Source of the DNA: Ryuthela nishihirai
Lineage: Eukaryota; Arthropoda; Arachnida; Araneae; Heptathelidae
Assembly (NCBI GenBank): GCA_038380435.1
Contig: JAWZYU010000013.1
Span: 12,537,901-12,601,900, forward strand
Reading direction: 5' to 3'
DNA length: 64,000 bases
The notes beneath the pieces are model-generated. The model was given only the letters and a program-made list of their open reading frames with translations. It made no database searches and was not told the origin of the DNA. Positions 28,226 to 38,960 of the stretch are shown in pieces. Position 1 is the first letter of the stretch. Each line of letters begins with the position of its first letter. A program made the position numbers and the translations under genes.

Positions 28226-30389
28226 GATTGGGATAGATTAGTAGGAAGAGCATCTCAGATGCTTTTAGGATTGGGATAGATTAGTAGGAAGAGCACCTGA
28301 CATGTTTTTAGGATTGGGTTAGTTTAGTAGGAAGAGCACCTCACATGCTTTTAGGATTGGGATAGATTAGTAGGAAGAGCACCTGACATATTTTGAGGAT
28401 TGGGATAGTTTAGTAGGAAGAGCACCTGAGATGCTTTTAGGATTGGGATAGATTAATAGGAAGAGCACCTGATATGCTTTTATTATTGGGATATATTAGT
28501 AGGAAGAGCACCTCAGATGCTTTTAGGATTCGGATAGATTAGTAGGAAGAGCACATCACATTCTTTTAGGATTCCGATAGATTAGTAGGAAGAGCACCTG
28601 ACATGTTTTCAGGATTGGAATAGATTAGCAGAAAGAGCACCTGACATGCTTTTAGGATTGGGATAGATTAGTAGGAAGAGCACCTGACATGTTTTCAGGA
28701 TTGGAATAGATTAGTAGGAAGAGCACCTGACATTCTTTTAGTATTGGGATAGATTAGTAGGAAGAGCACCTGGCATGCTTTTAGTATTGGGATAGATTAG
28801 TAGGAAGAGCACCTGGCATGTTTTTTAGGATTGGGATAGTTTAGTAGGAAGAGCACCTCAGATGCTTTTAGGATTGGGATAGATTAGTAGGAAGAGCACC
28901 TGACATGTTTTCAGGATTGGGATAGATTAGTAGGAAGAGCACCTGACATGCTTTTAGTATTGGGATAGATTAGTAGGAAGAGCACCTGTCATGTTTTTTA
29001 GGATTGGGATAGATTAGTAGGAAGAGCACCTGACATGTTTTCAGGATTGGGATAGATTAGTAGGAAGAGCACCTCACATGCTTTTAGGATTGGGATAGAT
29101 TTGTAGGAAGAGCACCTGACATGTTTTTTAGGATTGGGATAGATTAGTAGGAAGAGCACCTCAGATGCTTTTAGGATTGTGATAGATTAGTAGGAAGAGC
29201 ACCTGACATGCTTTTAGTATTGGGATAGATTAGTAGGAAGAGCACCTGGCATGTTTTTTGGGATTGAGATAGATTAGTAGGAAGAGCACCTGACATGTTT
29301 TCATGATTGGGATAGATTAGTAGGAAGAGCACCTCACATGCCTTTAGAATTGGGATAGATTAGTAGGAAGAGCACCTGACATGTTTTTAGGATTGGGATA
29401 GATTAGTAGGAAGAGCACCTGGCATGTTTTTAGGATTGGGATAGATTAGTAGGAAGAGCACCTGACATGTTTTTAGGATTGGGATAGATTTGTAGGAAGA
29501 GCACCTGACATGTTTTTTAGGATTGGGATAGATTAGTAGGAAGAGCACCTCAGATGCTTTTAGGATTGGGATAGATTAGTAGGAAGAGCACCTGACATGC
29601 TTTTAATATTGGGATAGATTAGTAGGAAGAGCACCTGGCATGTTTTTTAGGATTGAGATAGATTAGTATGAAGAGCACCTGACATGTTTTCAGGATTGGG
29701 ATAGATTAGTATAAAGAGCACCTCACATGCTTTTAGGATTGGGATAGATTAGTAGGAAGAGCACCTGACATGCTTTTAGTATTGGGATAGATTAGTAGGA
29801 AGAGCACCTGGCATGTTTTTTAGGATTGAGATAGATTAGTAGGAAGAGCACCTGACATGTTTTCAGGATTGGGATAGATTAGTAGGAAGAGCACCTGACA
29901 TGTTTTTTAGTATTGGGATAGATTAGTAGGAAGAGCACCTGGCATGTTTTTTAGAATTGAGATAGATTAGTAGGAAGAGCACCTGACATGTTTTCAGGAT
30001 TGGGATAGATTAGTAGGAAGAGCACCTGGCATGTTTTTTAGGATTGGGATAGATTAGTAGGAAGAGCACCTCACATGCTTTTAGGATTGGGATTGATTAG
30101 TAGGAAGAGCACCTGACATGTTTTCAGGATTGGGATAGATTAGTAGGAAGAGCACCTGGCATGCTTTTAGTATTGGGATAGTTAAGTAGGAAGAGCACCT
30201 GGCATGTTTTTAGCATTGGTATAGGTTAGAAGGAAGAGCACCTAACATGATTTTAGTATTGGGATAGTTTATTAAGAAGAGCACCGACATTTTTTTAGGA
30301 TTGGGATAAGTTATTAGGAAGAGCACCTGACATGCTTTTAGTATTGGGATAGGTTATTAGGAAGAGCACCTGACATGCTTTTAGTATTG

Positions 30390-30457
30390 GGATAGGATAG
30401 TAGGAAGAGCATCTGACATGTTTTTAGGAAGTGTTGAGTTCGGTTCCCACTCTAGCC
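30390..30457 (+). other. Degenerate tRNA-like structure joining the last monomer to a 3' half
   Basis: The last satellite unit continues into new sequence that completes a tRNA-like fold. The 5' acceptor GGATAGG (30,390-30,396) pairs with TCTAGCC (30,451-30,457) at 6 of 7 positions, counting one G:T. The A-box-like TAGGATAGTAGG is at 30,393-30,404. The anticodon-like arm TCTGACATGTTTTTAGG follows with a 5-bp stem including wobbles. The B-box-like AGTTCGGTTCC at 30,437-30,447 matches 7 of 9 fixed positions. The D-arm is about 4 bases short, and the T-stem pairs poorly (about 3 of 5). A degraded SINE or tRNA head is the likeliest reading; a working tRNA is not claimed. Confidence 0.55.
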
Positions 30458-30487
30458 GAAACGGAACCTTTCAATTGTTTTACTGTG

Positions 30488-30497
30488 TTTTTTTTTT
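30488..30497 (+). terminator. Run of ten T, possible Pol III terminator
   Basis: Ten consecutive T lie about 31 bases after the tRNA-like acceptor end. In the order A-box, B-box, T-run this forms the outline of a Pol III unit. Function is inferred from layout only. Confidence 0.35.
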
Positions 30498-31095
30498 GTC
30501 AGCCAAGCTATGAAGCCAAAACTTCTCCTCAGCGTTAAACCCATCCTTTCTACCTTTATTGCTCTAAGAGTAGTACATTGCTGAATCCTTATGCCTAGCT
30601 TCATCAATGATTCTGTCTTCTGTGTGCCTTTTTGCTCCAAATTGTGCTTTGGATTCAAATAGGAAATGTTCAAAATAGCCTCATTCATCCTCAACCACGA
30701 TTATCATAACAATTGAGTAACCAATTGCAGTGAACTTTGACTCTCTGAGAATGTTTCAGAACCTCAATGTCAAATTCCTTTAGCTATTAGTTTAATATTT
30801 CTTAAGCTGCAGCTACAAGACGTTTTTAACCAAGTAGACCAATAGCCGTTCCCTTAAACGGCCTAGTGTTGGCACCTAAGCCTACATTTACTATTAATTG
30901 ACACATAATCTATTCCTATGCAACCGATCGTTTGGCGTTGGTATTACAATCGCAAATGTCAAACTCAAATGGCCTATTTCTTCTGCCCGAAGGTCAAAGT
31001 TTACCGACTTTGGCAATGAAATCACATAGCGCAAGAGCAATATCTCCTCTCTTGACAGAATTCCAAATATCCTGAATTGTTCATAAAACATCATT
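30498..31095. other. Unique AT-rich DNA, nothing recognised
   Basis: Short ORFs of 66-80 codons on the minus strand show no recognisable domain, and I see no repeat. Confidence 0.6.
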
Positions 31096-31280
31096 AACTG
31101 GCATAATGGTTAGGCAGCTAGCGACTGTTCCATTTTGTGTTGTGTTAGCTCTAACTGAGGCAGTGGTCAGCAGTGACTTCAGTCTTAGTAGGGCATGTCC
31201 TTGTATGAGAAGGCCTCTAAAAGCTAGGAGTAGCTTCTAGGATTCTTCTCTGTCCTGTATGTCGCAAATCGAAAAAAAAA
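31096..31280 (+). repeat. Degenerate tRNA-derived SINE with A tail
   Basis: A perfect A-box match TGGCATAATGG lies at 31,099-31,109. The body from about 31,190 (CATGTCCTTGTATGAG, then AGTAGCTTCTAGGAT, then TGTATGTCGCAAATCG) closely resembles the body of the next element. It ends in ten A at about 31,271-31,281. No clear B-box remains. Confidence 0.5.
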
Positions 31281-31285
31281 AGCCC

Positions 31286-31405
31286 ATTCCTGGTCTAGTG
31301 GTTAGCGTGCCTGACTGCTAAGAGCAGCTGTCATGTCCTTCTGTGAAACCAGGGCAAGCTAAAGAGAGCTTCTGGGATATCTCCGGCCTTTGTGTCGAGT
31401 AATAC
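31286..31405 (+). repeat. Second tRNA-derived SINE of the same family
   Basis: The head TGGTCTAGTGGTTAGCG is a strong A-box of the Asp/Glu tRNA type. The body CATGTCCTTCTGTGA, AGAGCTTCTGGGAT and TTTGTGTCGAG parallels the preceding copy. The B-box region looks lost. It begins directly after the A tail of the previous copy. Confidence 0.55.
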
Positions 31406-32040
31406 CTTCTCTTTTCAGTAATCAATGGAAACAATCCGTCATTCTTGTTGACATTAGTCGAGAGATAATAGATAACATTAGAGTCTTTAATATACATTTT
31501 AAATTTAGTTCTGAAAGATCTTTCATAAATGCATTGATATTATAAAAATTGTTAACTTAAGCACATTTTTGTCAAACATGTATAATTTGACTGAGAAAAT
31601 TGAGTTGATTTTGAAATGCTGTTATTTCAATCGAAAGACGATTTTTCCTCGAATTCCTCTTATTTGAAGCAGGAACCATTTCTTAAATCATCCGGTCTTA
31701 CTCTCTTTGCTTCTTGTATTACTCTTTGACTGCCAGGAGTTAGAGGAGGACCATTTGTTTTGTCTCCATAGCATTCGTTGACGAAAGCCAATTTCATCCC
31801 TCCTATCGACTCCTGATACTCTGAATACGTTTCATTGCGCATCGAATGGTTCCTCCTCGAGGACTTCTTCTCAAAGCAACCTGAAGTCTGAAGGAATCGG
31901 GAAGAAATCGGCAGAACGGACATCTTTTGCACAAAACGAAACTGACAATGATGCAATTCTCTCCCACCACTTGTAACAGAGGCAGCCATCGCAACAAGGT
32001 CCTTCATCGGATACTAAAGAGGAACTAGTAACGCCACCAC
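31406..32040. other. Unique DNA, nothing recognised
   Basis: The left part is AT-rich. Overlapping minus-strand ORFs (115 and 64 codons) near 31,660-32,007 lack recognisable motifs. Confidence 0.5.
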
Positions 32041-33110
32041 CCTAAATGCAAAGTGTTACGATTTCGAATTTTGTCATATTTTAACCATGGCTTAGCGGTT
32101 TTTGCAGACACTGAATTATCGCATCGGTCTTTGGTCGACAAATGACGGCTCATCGACTTTCCAACTATTTCGTAATGCATGCACAGTTTTCAGAAATTGA
32201 TTCCATTTCGGTTGCACGGATCGTCTCCGAGGCTGTCGTTCGTGCTCCTTCGCATCTCGCTGTGACGTCATCTCAATGCCACGCGCTACTGCCAGTAAGT
32301 AGATGGGAAGCAACAACGGAAATACGAGCGAGGCTACGGAAAAGTAGGAATCTGCTTACACGTGCCTTCGAAGTGCGCTTTATCCAATCCGACTTTTGTC
32401 CTAACTTCAGTGAGCCGAAGAAATGTGACGAGGCCTCATTATTCTGACGAATGGAGAAAATAGATGCAAACCTCCAGGACGATTTGAGGGTATACTGATA
32501 GTGACCATCAGGATTTCAGTTATCAAAGGCGAGAGTGCGTCCATTTCATATCATTAGGATGAGGACGGAAGAGGCGGAGTGATTCCATGAGTTTCCCATT
32601 GAAGAATTCCTGTCGAGAAGTGTAAAGCGAGCCTCTGCATCTCGCTCGCTTCTGCCAAATGCTACCTAATATAACAGATCGATGTAAACGTTTTTAATGC
32701 AGTGCTCTGAAAGCGAAACATTTACTTGTGGACTTTTCACGATGCCCTTGAGAGGACCGAGTTCCATAACCGCAACTTCCTCGAAGCAGTGGCGACTCCG
32801 AAGAAAGAAATGTTTTTCGCTATTAAAACGGAATGGCAGATTAAAGCGCTCTCCTCTCGCAATGCGAGGAAGCTTGCCCGCAGCCAAGTACGTGGCAAGA
32901 TGTTGGCTCATAAAGTGTCTGGAAGGGGAAGTCGAGACGAGGCCCAGACAGAACTCGCTCCGCAACCGTCTCTCATCTTCTACACAGAGGGAGATTTCGG
33001 CGAAGAAGGATTCAGGAAAACAAACTTCGTTAAACGCTCATGTAATTCTTTACAGTGTGATCAGCTCGGGAGCCCCATTCGCTATCGACTCTTGAACTGC
33101 TAAAGAAACG
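32041..33110. other. GC-richer block, candidate regulatory or exonic DNA
   Basis: GC and CpG content rise above the flanks. A CRE-type TGACGTCA lies near 32,268. Plus-strand ORFs of 132 codons (32,697-33,095) and 125 codons (32,726-33,103) overlap in different frames with a minus-strand ORF, the usual picture for GC-rich non-coding DNA. No domain is recognised. Confidence 0.35.
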
Positions 33111-34442
33111 TTTTGCATGTGAGCACGAGGGTGACTTCTTACTTCTCGACGTTTTCTCAGTTATTTGCTTTTCAAACTCATTAAACGTCCAATTATTTCC
33201 GACGTCTCATTTACCTCCGCGCAGCACCTTATCTCCCGCAACACGTGCTCCTCCTCCCTTTCTATTTTTATCTCCCCCCCCCACCCTTCGATTTATTTCA
33301 TTTGCTTCATCCATCGTGGCTCGGATCCCTCATCGTGCTACGACATTGTTCTTCCCTTTCATTGAACGAACAATTTTTTCGCATCCTCCTCCTCCCAGCA
33401 GGAGCAAAGATCCTTCTCCTCATCCCCATCCAACTCCTTCAGTCTGATTTGAATCCTCTTGATTTGATAGACGAAAAATGGAAAACTCCCGATGATGTCT
33501 GCATCAATCGTTCTGCAGAAGATTTTCGATTCATCGTTATCGAATAAGAACAGAATGAAACTGGTCTGTTAGAAAAGAATAAAGAACGGAAGCAATATGG
33601 AGCGAAAAGAATCTGAATGTGTTTTCCTTCAGAGAGAAAGTCCGTCGTTTACGACAACAAATGGATTTAAGGAAATACTCAGCAGGAAGATATTTAAAAT
33701 GTATTATTGGTATAATAACAATGACCATTTTAGGCATGTAACTTTAACAGAGTGTCAGTAAGGGGAATAACTATGGTGAAGACAGAATTTCGGAAATGTG
33801 CCCCCAGAAGGAATTCGAGTCGAAGATCTAAAAGAAAAATGCAGATTTCTAGATTCGATCAACCGTCTGTTCAAGGTCAAATTCGAAACTAACCAAGATC
33901 TATCTGTGTGCGCTATAAAATGCGAAAACTGCTGCCTTCAGACAATCCACAATGCAGCTTTAGATAGAGTTGGTGGATTAATATTCGAAGCTCGAATGGA
34001 GATCACTTGGCCATTAAGATTGAATCAAATGTGCTATGAATTTGAAACCTGATGTCTGAGCAGATTTCAAAAAGCAAAAAGAATCTGAAATCTGCCCGTT
34101 CCTTCAAAGGTCTAATGATAATTTTACTCAGCCGAAATTCACTTCATATTATTGCAAATTAAAGACAGAGAACCGAGGAACGACACAGAATAACTTTGAA
34201 GCCAATTAAACCGATGGTAACTGATAAATGACTTTCCAGTGCCTGTAATCATTTAAGTTTGCGATACATTTAAACAAGAGTGAGCGGAAAAAAGCCTGAC
34301 TAGTTTATAACCTCAATATGAAGGTGGCCTGGAGTTTTTTATAAGTGATAGTCATTTGCTATATTGCGCTGAAAGTAAAGAAGTTGGTGTCCTACTGTGA
34401 TACTAAACTTAGTACTTTCAGAGTTTCGCATCGATTAGTGCT
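33111..34442. other. Unique DNA with a pyrimidine-rich stretch
   Basis: The region 33,235-33,430 is strongly pyrimidine-rich, including nine C at 33,274-33,282. The rest is AT-rich. An 84-codon ORF at 33,798-34,052 (+) has no recognisable motif. Confidence 0.5.
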
Positions 34443-34857
34443 GCCTCCTAGCAGGGTTGGGTTGGGTTGTTTTACCTCTGAGCGGCACTTTTTTGCACAC
34501 CATGGGCTAAATGGCCAGGTCACATGGACCCCGAAGGCTCAGAGAAGGTTGGGGGAGGGGACCCACTGGAACAGCTGTTGGGAGACAGATGGTAGCCTCC
34601 CGTCAAGGCCACCCAGCGTGTTCTTTAACGTGCACAGGGTATGGCTCTCCCGCACACGGGACCACGGCTTAACGTCCCATCCGACGGACGGCGGCCTTTC
34701 CAAGCCCATCGGTGTCCCCTACTGACCGTGGGCAGGGCGGGGAATTTTGCGGAGATAAATCTCAACGCTGACCCAGCTGGGACTCGAACCTGAGAACTAC
34801 AGATTACGAGCCTGGCGCGCTACCGACTGAGCCATCCCCGCCCCGCCTCCTAGCAGG
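34443..34857 (-). repeat. Complete tRNA-derived SINE with 13-bp target-site duplication
   Basis: On the minus strand the element begins near 34,844 with a tRNA-like head. It has A-box TGGCTCAGTCGG and B-box GGTTCGAGTCC, then a body containing TTAAGCCGTGGTCCCG and GTGCACGTTAAAG. The tail is repeated AACCC next to 34,456. The same 13 bases GCCTCCTAGCAGG flank it at 34,443-34,455 and 34,845-34,857, a perfect target-site duplication, so insertion is fairly recent. The central domain looks like one of the deeply conserved invertebrate SINE cores; I do not assign a family name. A 126-codon ORF across it is spurious. Confidence 0.9.
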
Positions 34858-36499
34858 AACTTCTGAACTACAGAAGATTGTGTATGCCACTGAGCAGCAT
34901 GCTTTGTATGAAAAGGTTTCATCAAACTCTCAGGGTTATCACAGTGCTGCGGTGGGAGTTGAAAGTGAGATATGGCTGCTGAGCAGATCAGCAATCATCA
35001 GATTAATAGTAAAATTCAAACAAGACTGGTGCTGTGAATCAGAATAAGAAGGTAACTGTTGGTAGAGAGGCTATGAAAATGTTGTATAGGGAAATTCTGT
35101 TAAACATGTTTCAACAACTGTGTTTGAAAAAAACCGCCAGTCCTCCTCTGATCCCAGAACTATTGGACCATCCGATACCAGATTTCGGATTTGGGTTTCC
35201 CCTCTCCCAGCAGATGTTTCGTTAAAAAATCAACTCCCTGCTGAGACAGAAGGCGGGATGGAGAGAGTCCCGAATGGCTTTGCAACTGTAGCTGATCTGG
35301 CAGCAGCTTGCAAGAACGTCTTTCATCTTTCCTGGATTTGGTTCCTGGGATGATTTCTCTGAAGTGCTCCGTGTCACCTCAACGGAGGCTTGCAGGTGGT
35401 GATGTCATCACACACAGCAAAGGATTTTGCGGACTGCGTTACTTAAAAATATTTCCCTACGTAATTCAGATCAATAATTAACTGAATAAAGTGGACATCA
35501 TAGGCGACTGAATTGTTTTCGTTTCGTCGATATTTGAAAGACAGTCCAACATTATTCACAGTATTTTGTTCAAAGTTTTCCGTGTCGCCTCAACGGATAC
35601 TTCAACAAAAGGAATGCGCTCGCATGATGTTGGAGACTAAGGCATCGTTTTCTAATGGCCTTGTCTATATGGCCCATTATTGGCGGATAATTTCAATGTA
35701 GATTGATTCGTCGTCGAAAACTGCATATCAAATATTCTGAGGTAATTTTGTGGTGGTTATTACAAAAGCTCTTTTATACTTCCCTGGACAATAAAATAGC
35801 GATTGTGGAATGTATGCACACCAGGAAATAACTACCCGCGACCGACTGCGGCCATTTCAACAAAAAGCAAACTCGCCTTTCAAAATTTGGTACGGAGTTT
35901 TGGACAATGAATCAATCTGCAGAGAGGCTACCTTCCATTAATGGGATATTTTGTGTACATATAGACACACACACAATCTAGGCTAAAGTTTCAATAAAGA
36001 GTGACTGTTTAGCTGTGGATTATGCTAAACATAAATCGTTTTCGGTTTTAAGAGCTACAAAGAAATGAGAAGGCTTCTTTTGATGTTCATCGCGACGTAA
36101 AAGTCATTTGTCCATGAAATCATTTGTTGACCGACTGAACAGAATTCAAAATCAACAGACAAAATTTTATTTTTGCGAATGAGTCACGTCTTCGGAGAGA
36201 TGTTACCGAGGCAATGACCTCATTGAATTTTGGGAATATTGGGAAAGATCAGACGGAATGGATTTCTGCGCATAACATTCCATGACAACACTTCTGCCAC
36301 CCATTTGAGAGGCAGGCCACACCTCTTCATCAGGCTAAATTGTCATCCTCCTGTTTGTAATAAATTTTAGGAAATGCTTCAGTCACATTTCACCAGAGAT
36401 ATCAGACTCAAATGTAGCTGAGATATTTTCAGAGATGTCCGAATTCATTTAAGTTTTAATCTTCAGTAATCAGTGCAGAGAGAAAGTTCAAATGATTTA
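34858..36499. other. Unique AT-rich DNA with one short direct repeat
   Basis: TCCGTGTCACCTCAACGGA at 35,368-35,386 recurs with one change at 35,579-35,597, 211 bp apart. Otherwise there are only short ORFs of at most 77 codons and no recognisable motif. Confidence 0.5.
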
Positions 36500-36703
36500 G
36501 TTTGTGGCCGAGTGGTTAGCGCGCTTGTCTACTGATCTAAGGGACCTGGGTTCGAGCCCCGGATAAGGCATGGATGTATGTGTCGTCTTTCTGCTGAGGT
36601 CCTGCCATCCTCTCAGATCTTCCACTGTGGCATATAAACTGACAGGCTCCTGTCAGACCTCTGTGGCAAGCAGCTGCTTGAGGGGGTATTTATTTATTTA
36701 TTA
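36500..36703 (+). repeat. tRNA-derived SINE (Leu/Ser-like head)
   Basis: The head has A-box TGGCCGAGTGG and B-box GGTTCGAGCCC, with tRNA-like spacing and an acceptor-like end. The body ends in CAAGCAGCTGCTTGAGGGGG, followed by a (TATT)n tail to about 36,703. Related copies lie at 41,357-41,540 and 44,173-44,232, which confirms a dispersed family. It is about 204 bp long and looks nearly intact. Confidence 0.85.
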
Positions 36704-37019
36704 AGAGAAATTAATAGTTCGTCTTTAAGCATTATCTGTAATCCGAGATATGTCAACTATCAGAAATTGGCAACACCCTCGTCGCCCAATATGAGGCTTC
36801 GATTGATGTTCGAAATCACCGAATTTCTCTTCGAGAGCATCTCTGTCTTCTTTTCCTCCCTCGGGCTGGGAAGAGGCAAACGTTTCCTTTTTCTTTGCAG
36901 GATCGCAAATCGTGCAATCAGTTGAAACAACGGATAATAGAGCTTTTGGCAGGAAGGCTGCGCGCGCATATGCAGTGTTAGCTGGGATTGCAATCTTTGT
37001 CTTTCTAAAGACCATTCGT
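36704..37019. other. Unique DNA, nothing recognised
   Basis: Two overlapping minus-strand ORFs (96 and 90 codons) in different frames carry no recognisable domain. Confidence 0.45.
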
Positions 37020-37760
37020 CCCTTTTGATCACGAGGTCACCTGACGTTCACATCGTGTGAATTGGAATCGTTGCATTGAACGAAAAGATGTCTTGCTCTT
37101 GGGTCATCTGGATTCTCACTTCTGACGCGGAGACAAAGAGCAGCTCTTAATGAATTTGACCCGATGCGCTCTGTTGATTCCGTAAATTGCTTCCCAATGA
37201 AGCAAAATGTTCTTTCGATGCCTTATCACTACTGGAGGGATGAGAGGCAAAGAATTAGCAACTGCCGCTCCTCCATTTTCAATTCTGCCTGGTCCTCGGC
37301 ATCCTCTGTCTCTGCATCTGTTCCGTGTCCATGAAGAGGAGGCCACCTCGAAGACGTGACGGGAAGATGGGATGAGAGATTTCCTCGCTCGCGGAATGCA
37401 GCGAAAAGGAAGGAAGGAAGGAATCGTCTGATAAAGAAGAGCATCGCCACGTGTTCTTCTTTGCTCGCGATGTTTGCTCAGTGTGCCTGGCACACACCGG
37501 CGCGCGTTGGACACAGCTCCACTGCCCCACGTGTGGATTCCCTCCCCCTCTCCCTTCCCCGCCGTCGCAGCATCACGAGTCTCGCTTCGCTCCTTCAAAG
37601 AAGACAAACAGTCAGAACTTCCCAACCACCTGAACCATCTTTCGCCTCTTCGCATCCAAGGAAGACGAAAACGTGCAAGCCAAAACGAAAACGACAATTC
37701 TCTGCAATGCAGGGGATAGACTCGAGGGGGGCCTGAAACTAATATCAATCATTATCGGAA
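37020..37760. other. CpG-rich block with E-box motifs, candidate regulatory DNA
   Basis: This is a GC/CpG-rich block with CACGTG at about 37,449 and 37,529 and TCGCCTCTTCG near 37,642. The longest non-repeat ORF of the window lies here (210 codons, minus, 37,116-37,748). Five other ORFs in other frames and strands overlap it, and it shows no domain, signal peptide or clear codon pattern, so I do not call it a gene. Confidence 0.35.
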
Positions 37761-38280
37761 ATAACAAATATTGTTAAATATATAACAGATCGAATAACTT
37801 TGTGTATGAGATTAAAAATGATGCGGATCCTTTATTCAAAATTCCTGAAGACAATTTATTTTAGAGTCCACAGAACGTAAATGTAAAAGGTACAGAAACC
37901 AAAACGATTAGCATATGGGATGAAGAATACGCGAATAAAACTAATGACAGAAATTCGATCCATTAAAAATAAAGCTTATAACTTTAGATAGTCAGGGTGA
38001 TATTTAAATTACTGTATGGGAAAAGAATTAACAAATCATATCGTTTGACGGTGTAGAGAACCACTTAGAGCAGGCGTACAACTCGGCAACTGTGAAAAGG
38101 TCGAATTTCTTCGCGAGAAGAGATCGCCTCTCGTTGCTAATTCCCAAGAGCTAGAACAGCAGACGAACCAGTTTCGTTGTGGTGATGAATTTGCCACTTC
38201 GAGGCAACGACGTCCGATATCGAAAAGTCAAGTTGCCAGGTACTCGAGATAATAGCAGCAACGAAACGAAAGAGATCGTA
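37761..38280. other. AT-rich unique DNA, nothing recognised
   Basis: I see no ORF of note and no repeat. Confidence 0.55.
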
Positions 38281-38960
38281 GCCTAGTTGGACAGAATGGG
38301 TCTCAATAAATTATTAACTTCAATGCGATTCTGTGGAGCCTGCACAAAAAGTCCTTTCACAACCATTAGTTTAGTTGAACGCTTTTCCGATGCATTGCCA
38401 ATGCAGGTTGAAGTGAGGAGAGGACTCGCAATAAAAGATCCAACATCGCGCCACTGCCACCGCAGCACTGCCATCCTAATGCTCCGGACTATTTGCAAAT
38501 AAATAACTCTTCGCCTCTTCCCGGGTGACTCGTTTCCTTCACCCGAAGGTTTTGAAAAAGAGGAAGAAAGAAAGCCGATCTGGGACGGAAGAGGCAACAC
38601 CTTCGATTTGTGTTGCGACAGAAAAGGACTCTCGCCATCCCCGCAGAGCGAGCCTCACGTGACTTTCTTTCCAGATGAGCTGCAACACAGCGCGAAGAGG
38701 CGAATCAGATTTCGCGAGTTTTATTCCGGGATGTTTCTTTTTCACCGTTCCCCCCCCCCCCCCCCCTTCAACTTCTTCCGTTCAAAGTTCTTTGAGGCGA
38801 CACTCTTTCTGGTAGGGGGGGGAGGCTCCGTCATCCGAAATTTCTTCTCTTCTTTCAATCGTTCTCCATTCCTTCGCCCCATAGATTGACAACACCTTAA
38901 ACATGCGTCTGCTTCTTCCGCTTCGTCTTTTGAGATAAACAAGACAGGCGCCATGAACCG
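38281..38960. other. GC-richer block with long C run
   Basis: There are 17 C at 38,750-38,766 and a GGTAGGGGGGGGAGG tract near 38,811-38,825. CACGTGAC is near 38,655. TCGCCTCTTC is at 38,511 (+) and its reverse complement GCGAAGAGGCGA at 38,692-38,703. Short ORFs on both strands overlap; none is recognised. Confidence 0.35.

Larger units (their letters stand above)
1..30427 (+). repeat. Satellite array of a 43-44 bp monomer (~700 copies), tRNA 5'-half-like
   Basis: The stretch is a continuous head-to-tail array in one orientation, cut by the left window edge. The core GGATAGATTAGTAGGAAGAG is nearly invariant. The variable tail after GCACCT gives recurring monomer classes: GACATGTTTTC, GACATGCTTTT, GGCATGTTTTTT (44 bp), CAGATGCTTTT and CACATGCTTTT. 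At 43.4 bp per unit the span holds about 700 units. Each monomer contains TAGATTAGTAGG, which fits the Pol III A-box consensus TRGYNNARNNGG at all but one constrained position. It also contains CCTGACATGTTTTTAGG, which can fold as a 5-bp stem with a 7-base loop like an anticodon arm. Each tail has a run of 4-6 T. No unit contains a B-box. There are no useful ORFs, because the units carry stops and the period is mostly not a multiple of 3. The array itself is certain; the tRNA origin is inferred. Confidence 0.97.

Noticed and set aside
1..30427. CRISPR-like look of short direct repeats at regular spacing
   Set aside because: There are no unique spacers. The whole unit repeats head to tail, and the context is a eukaryotic genome.
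1..30427. Telomeric DNA, because many monomers contain TTAGG
   Set aside because: The pentamer occurs at most once per 43-bp unit and never in tandem. It is explained by the tail-to-core junction.
30390..30457. Functional tRNA gene at the array edge
   Set aside because: The D-arm is shortened, T-stem pairing is poor, and there is an acceptor mismatch. It is at best a relic.
32697..33103. Two overlapping plus-strand ORFs of 132 and 125 codons
   Set aside because: Different frames of the same DNA are open at once, with a minus-strand ORF as well. This reflects composition rather than coding.
34345..34725. 126-codon ORF
   Set aside because: Most of it lies across the minus-strand SINE body.
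34790..34850. Functional tRNA gene on the minus strand
   Set aside because: The A- and B-boxes are good, but it is the head of a SINE with a body, tail and target-site duplication.
36500..36570. Functional tRNA-Leu or tRNA-Ser gene
   Set aside because: The tRNA-like part continues into a SINE body with two further dispersed copies in the window.
37116..37748. 210-codon minus-strand ORF as a gene
   Set aside because: Several ORFs in other frames and strands overlap it in CpG-rich DNA, and it has no recognisable domain or transmembrane pattern.
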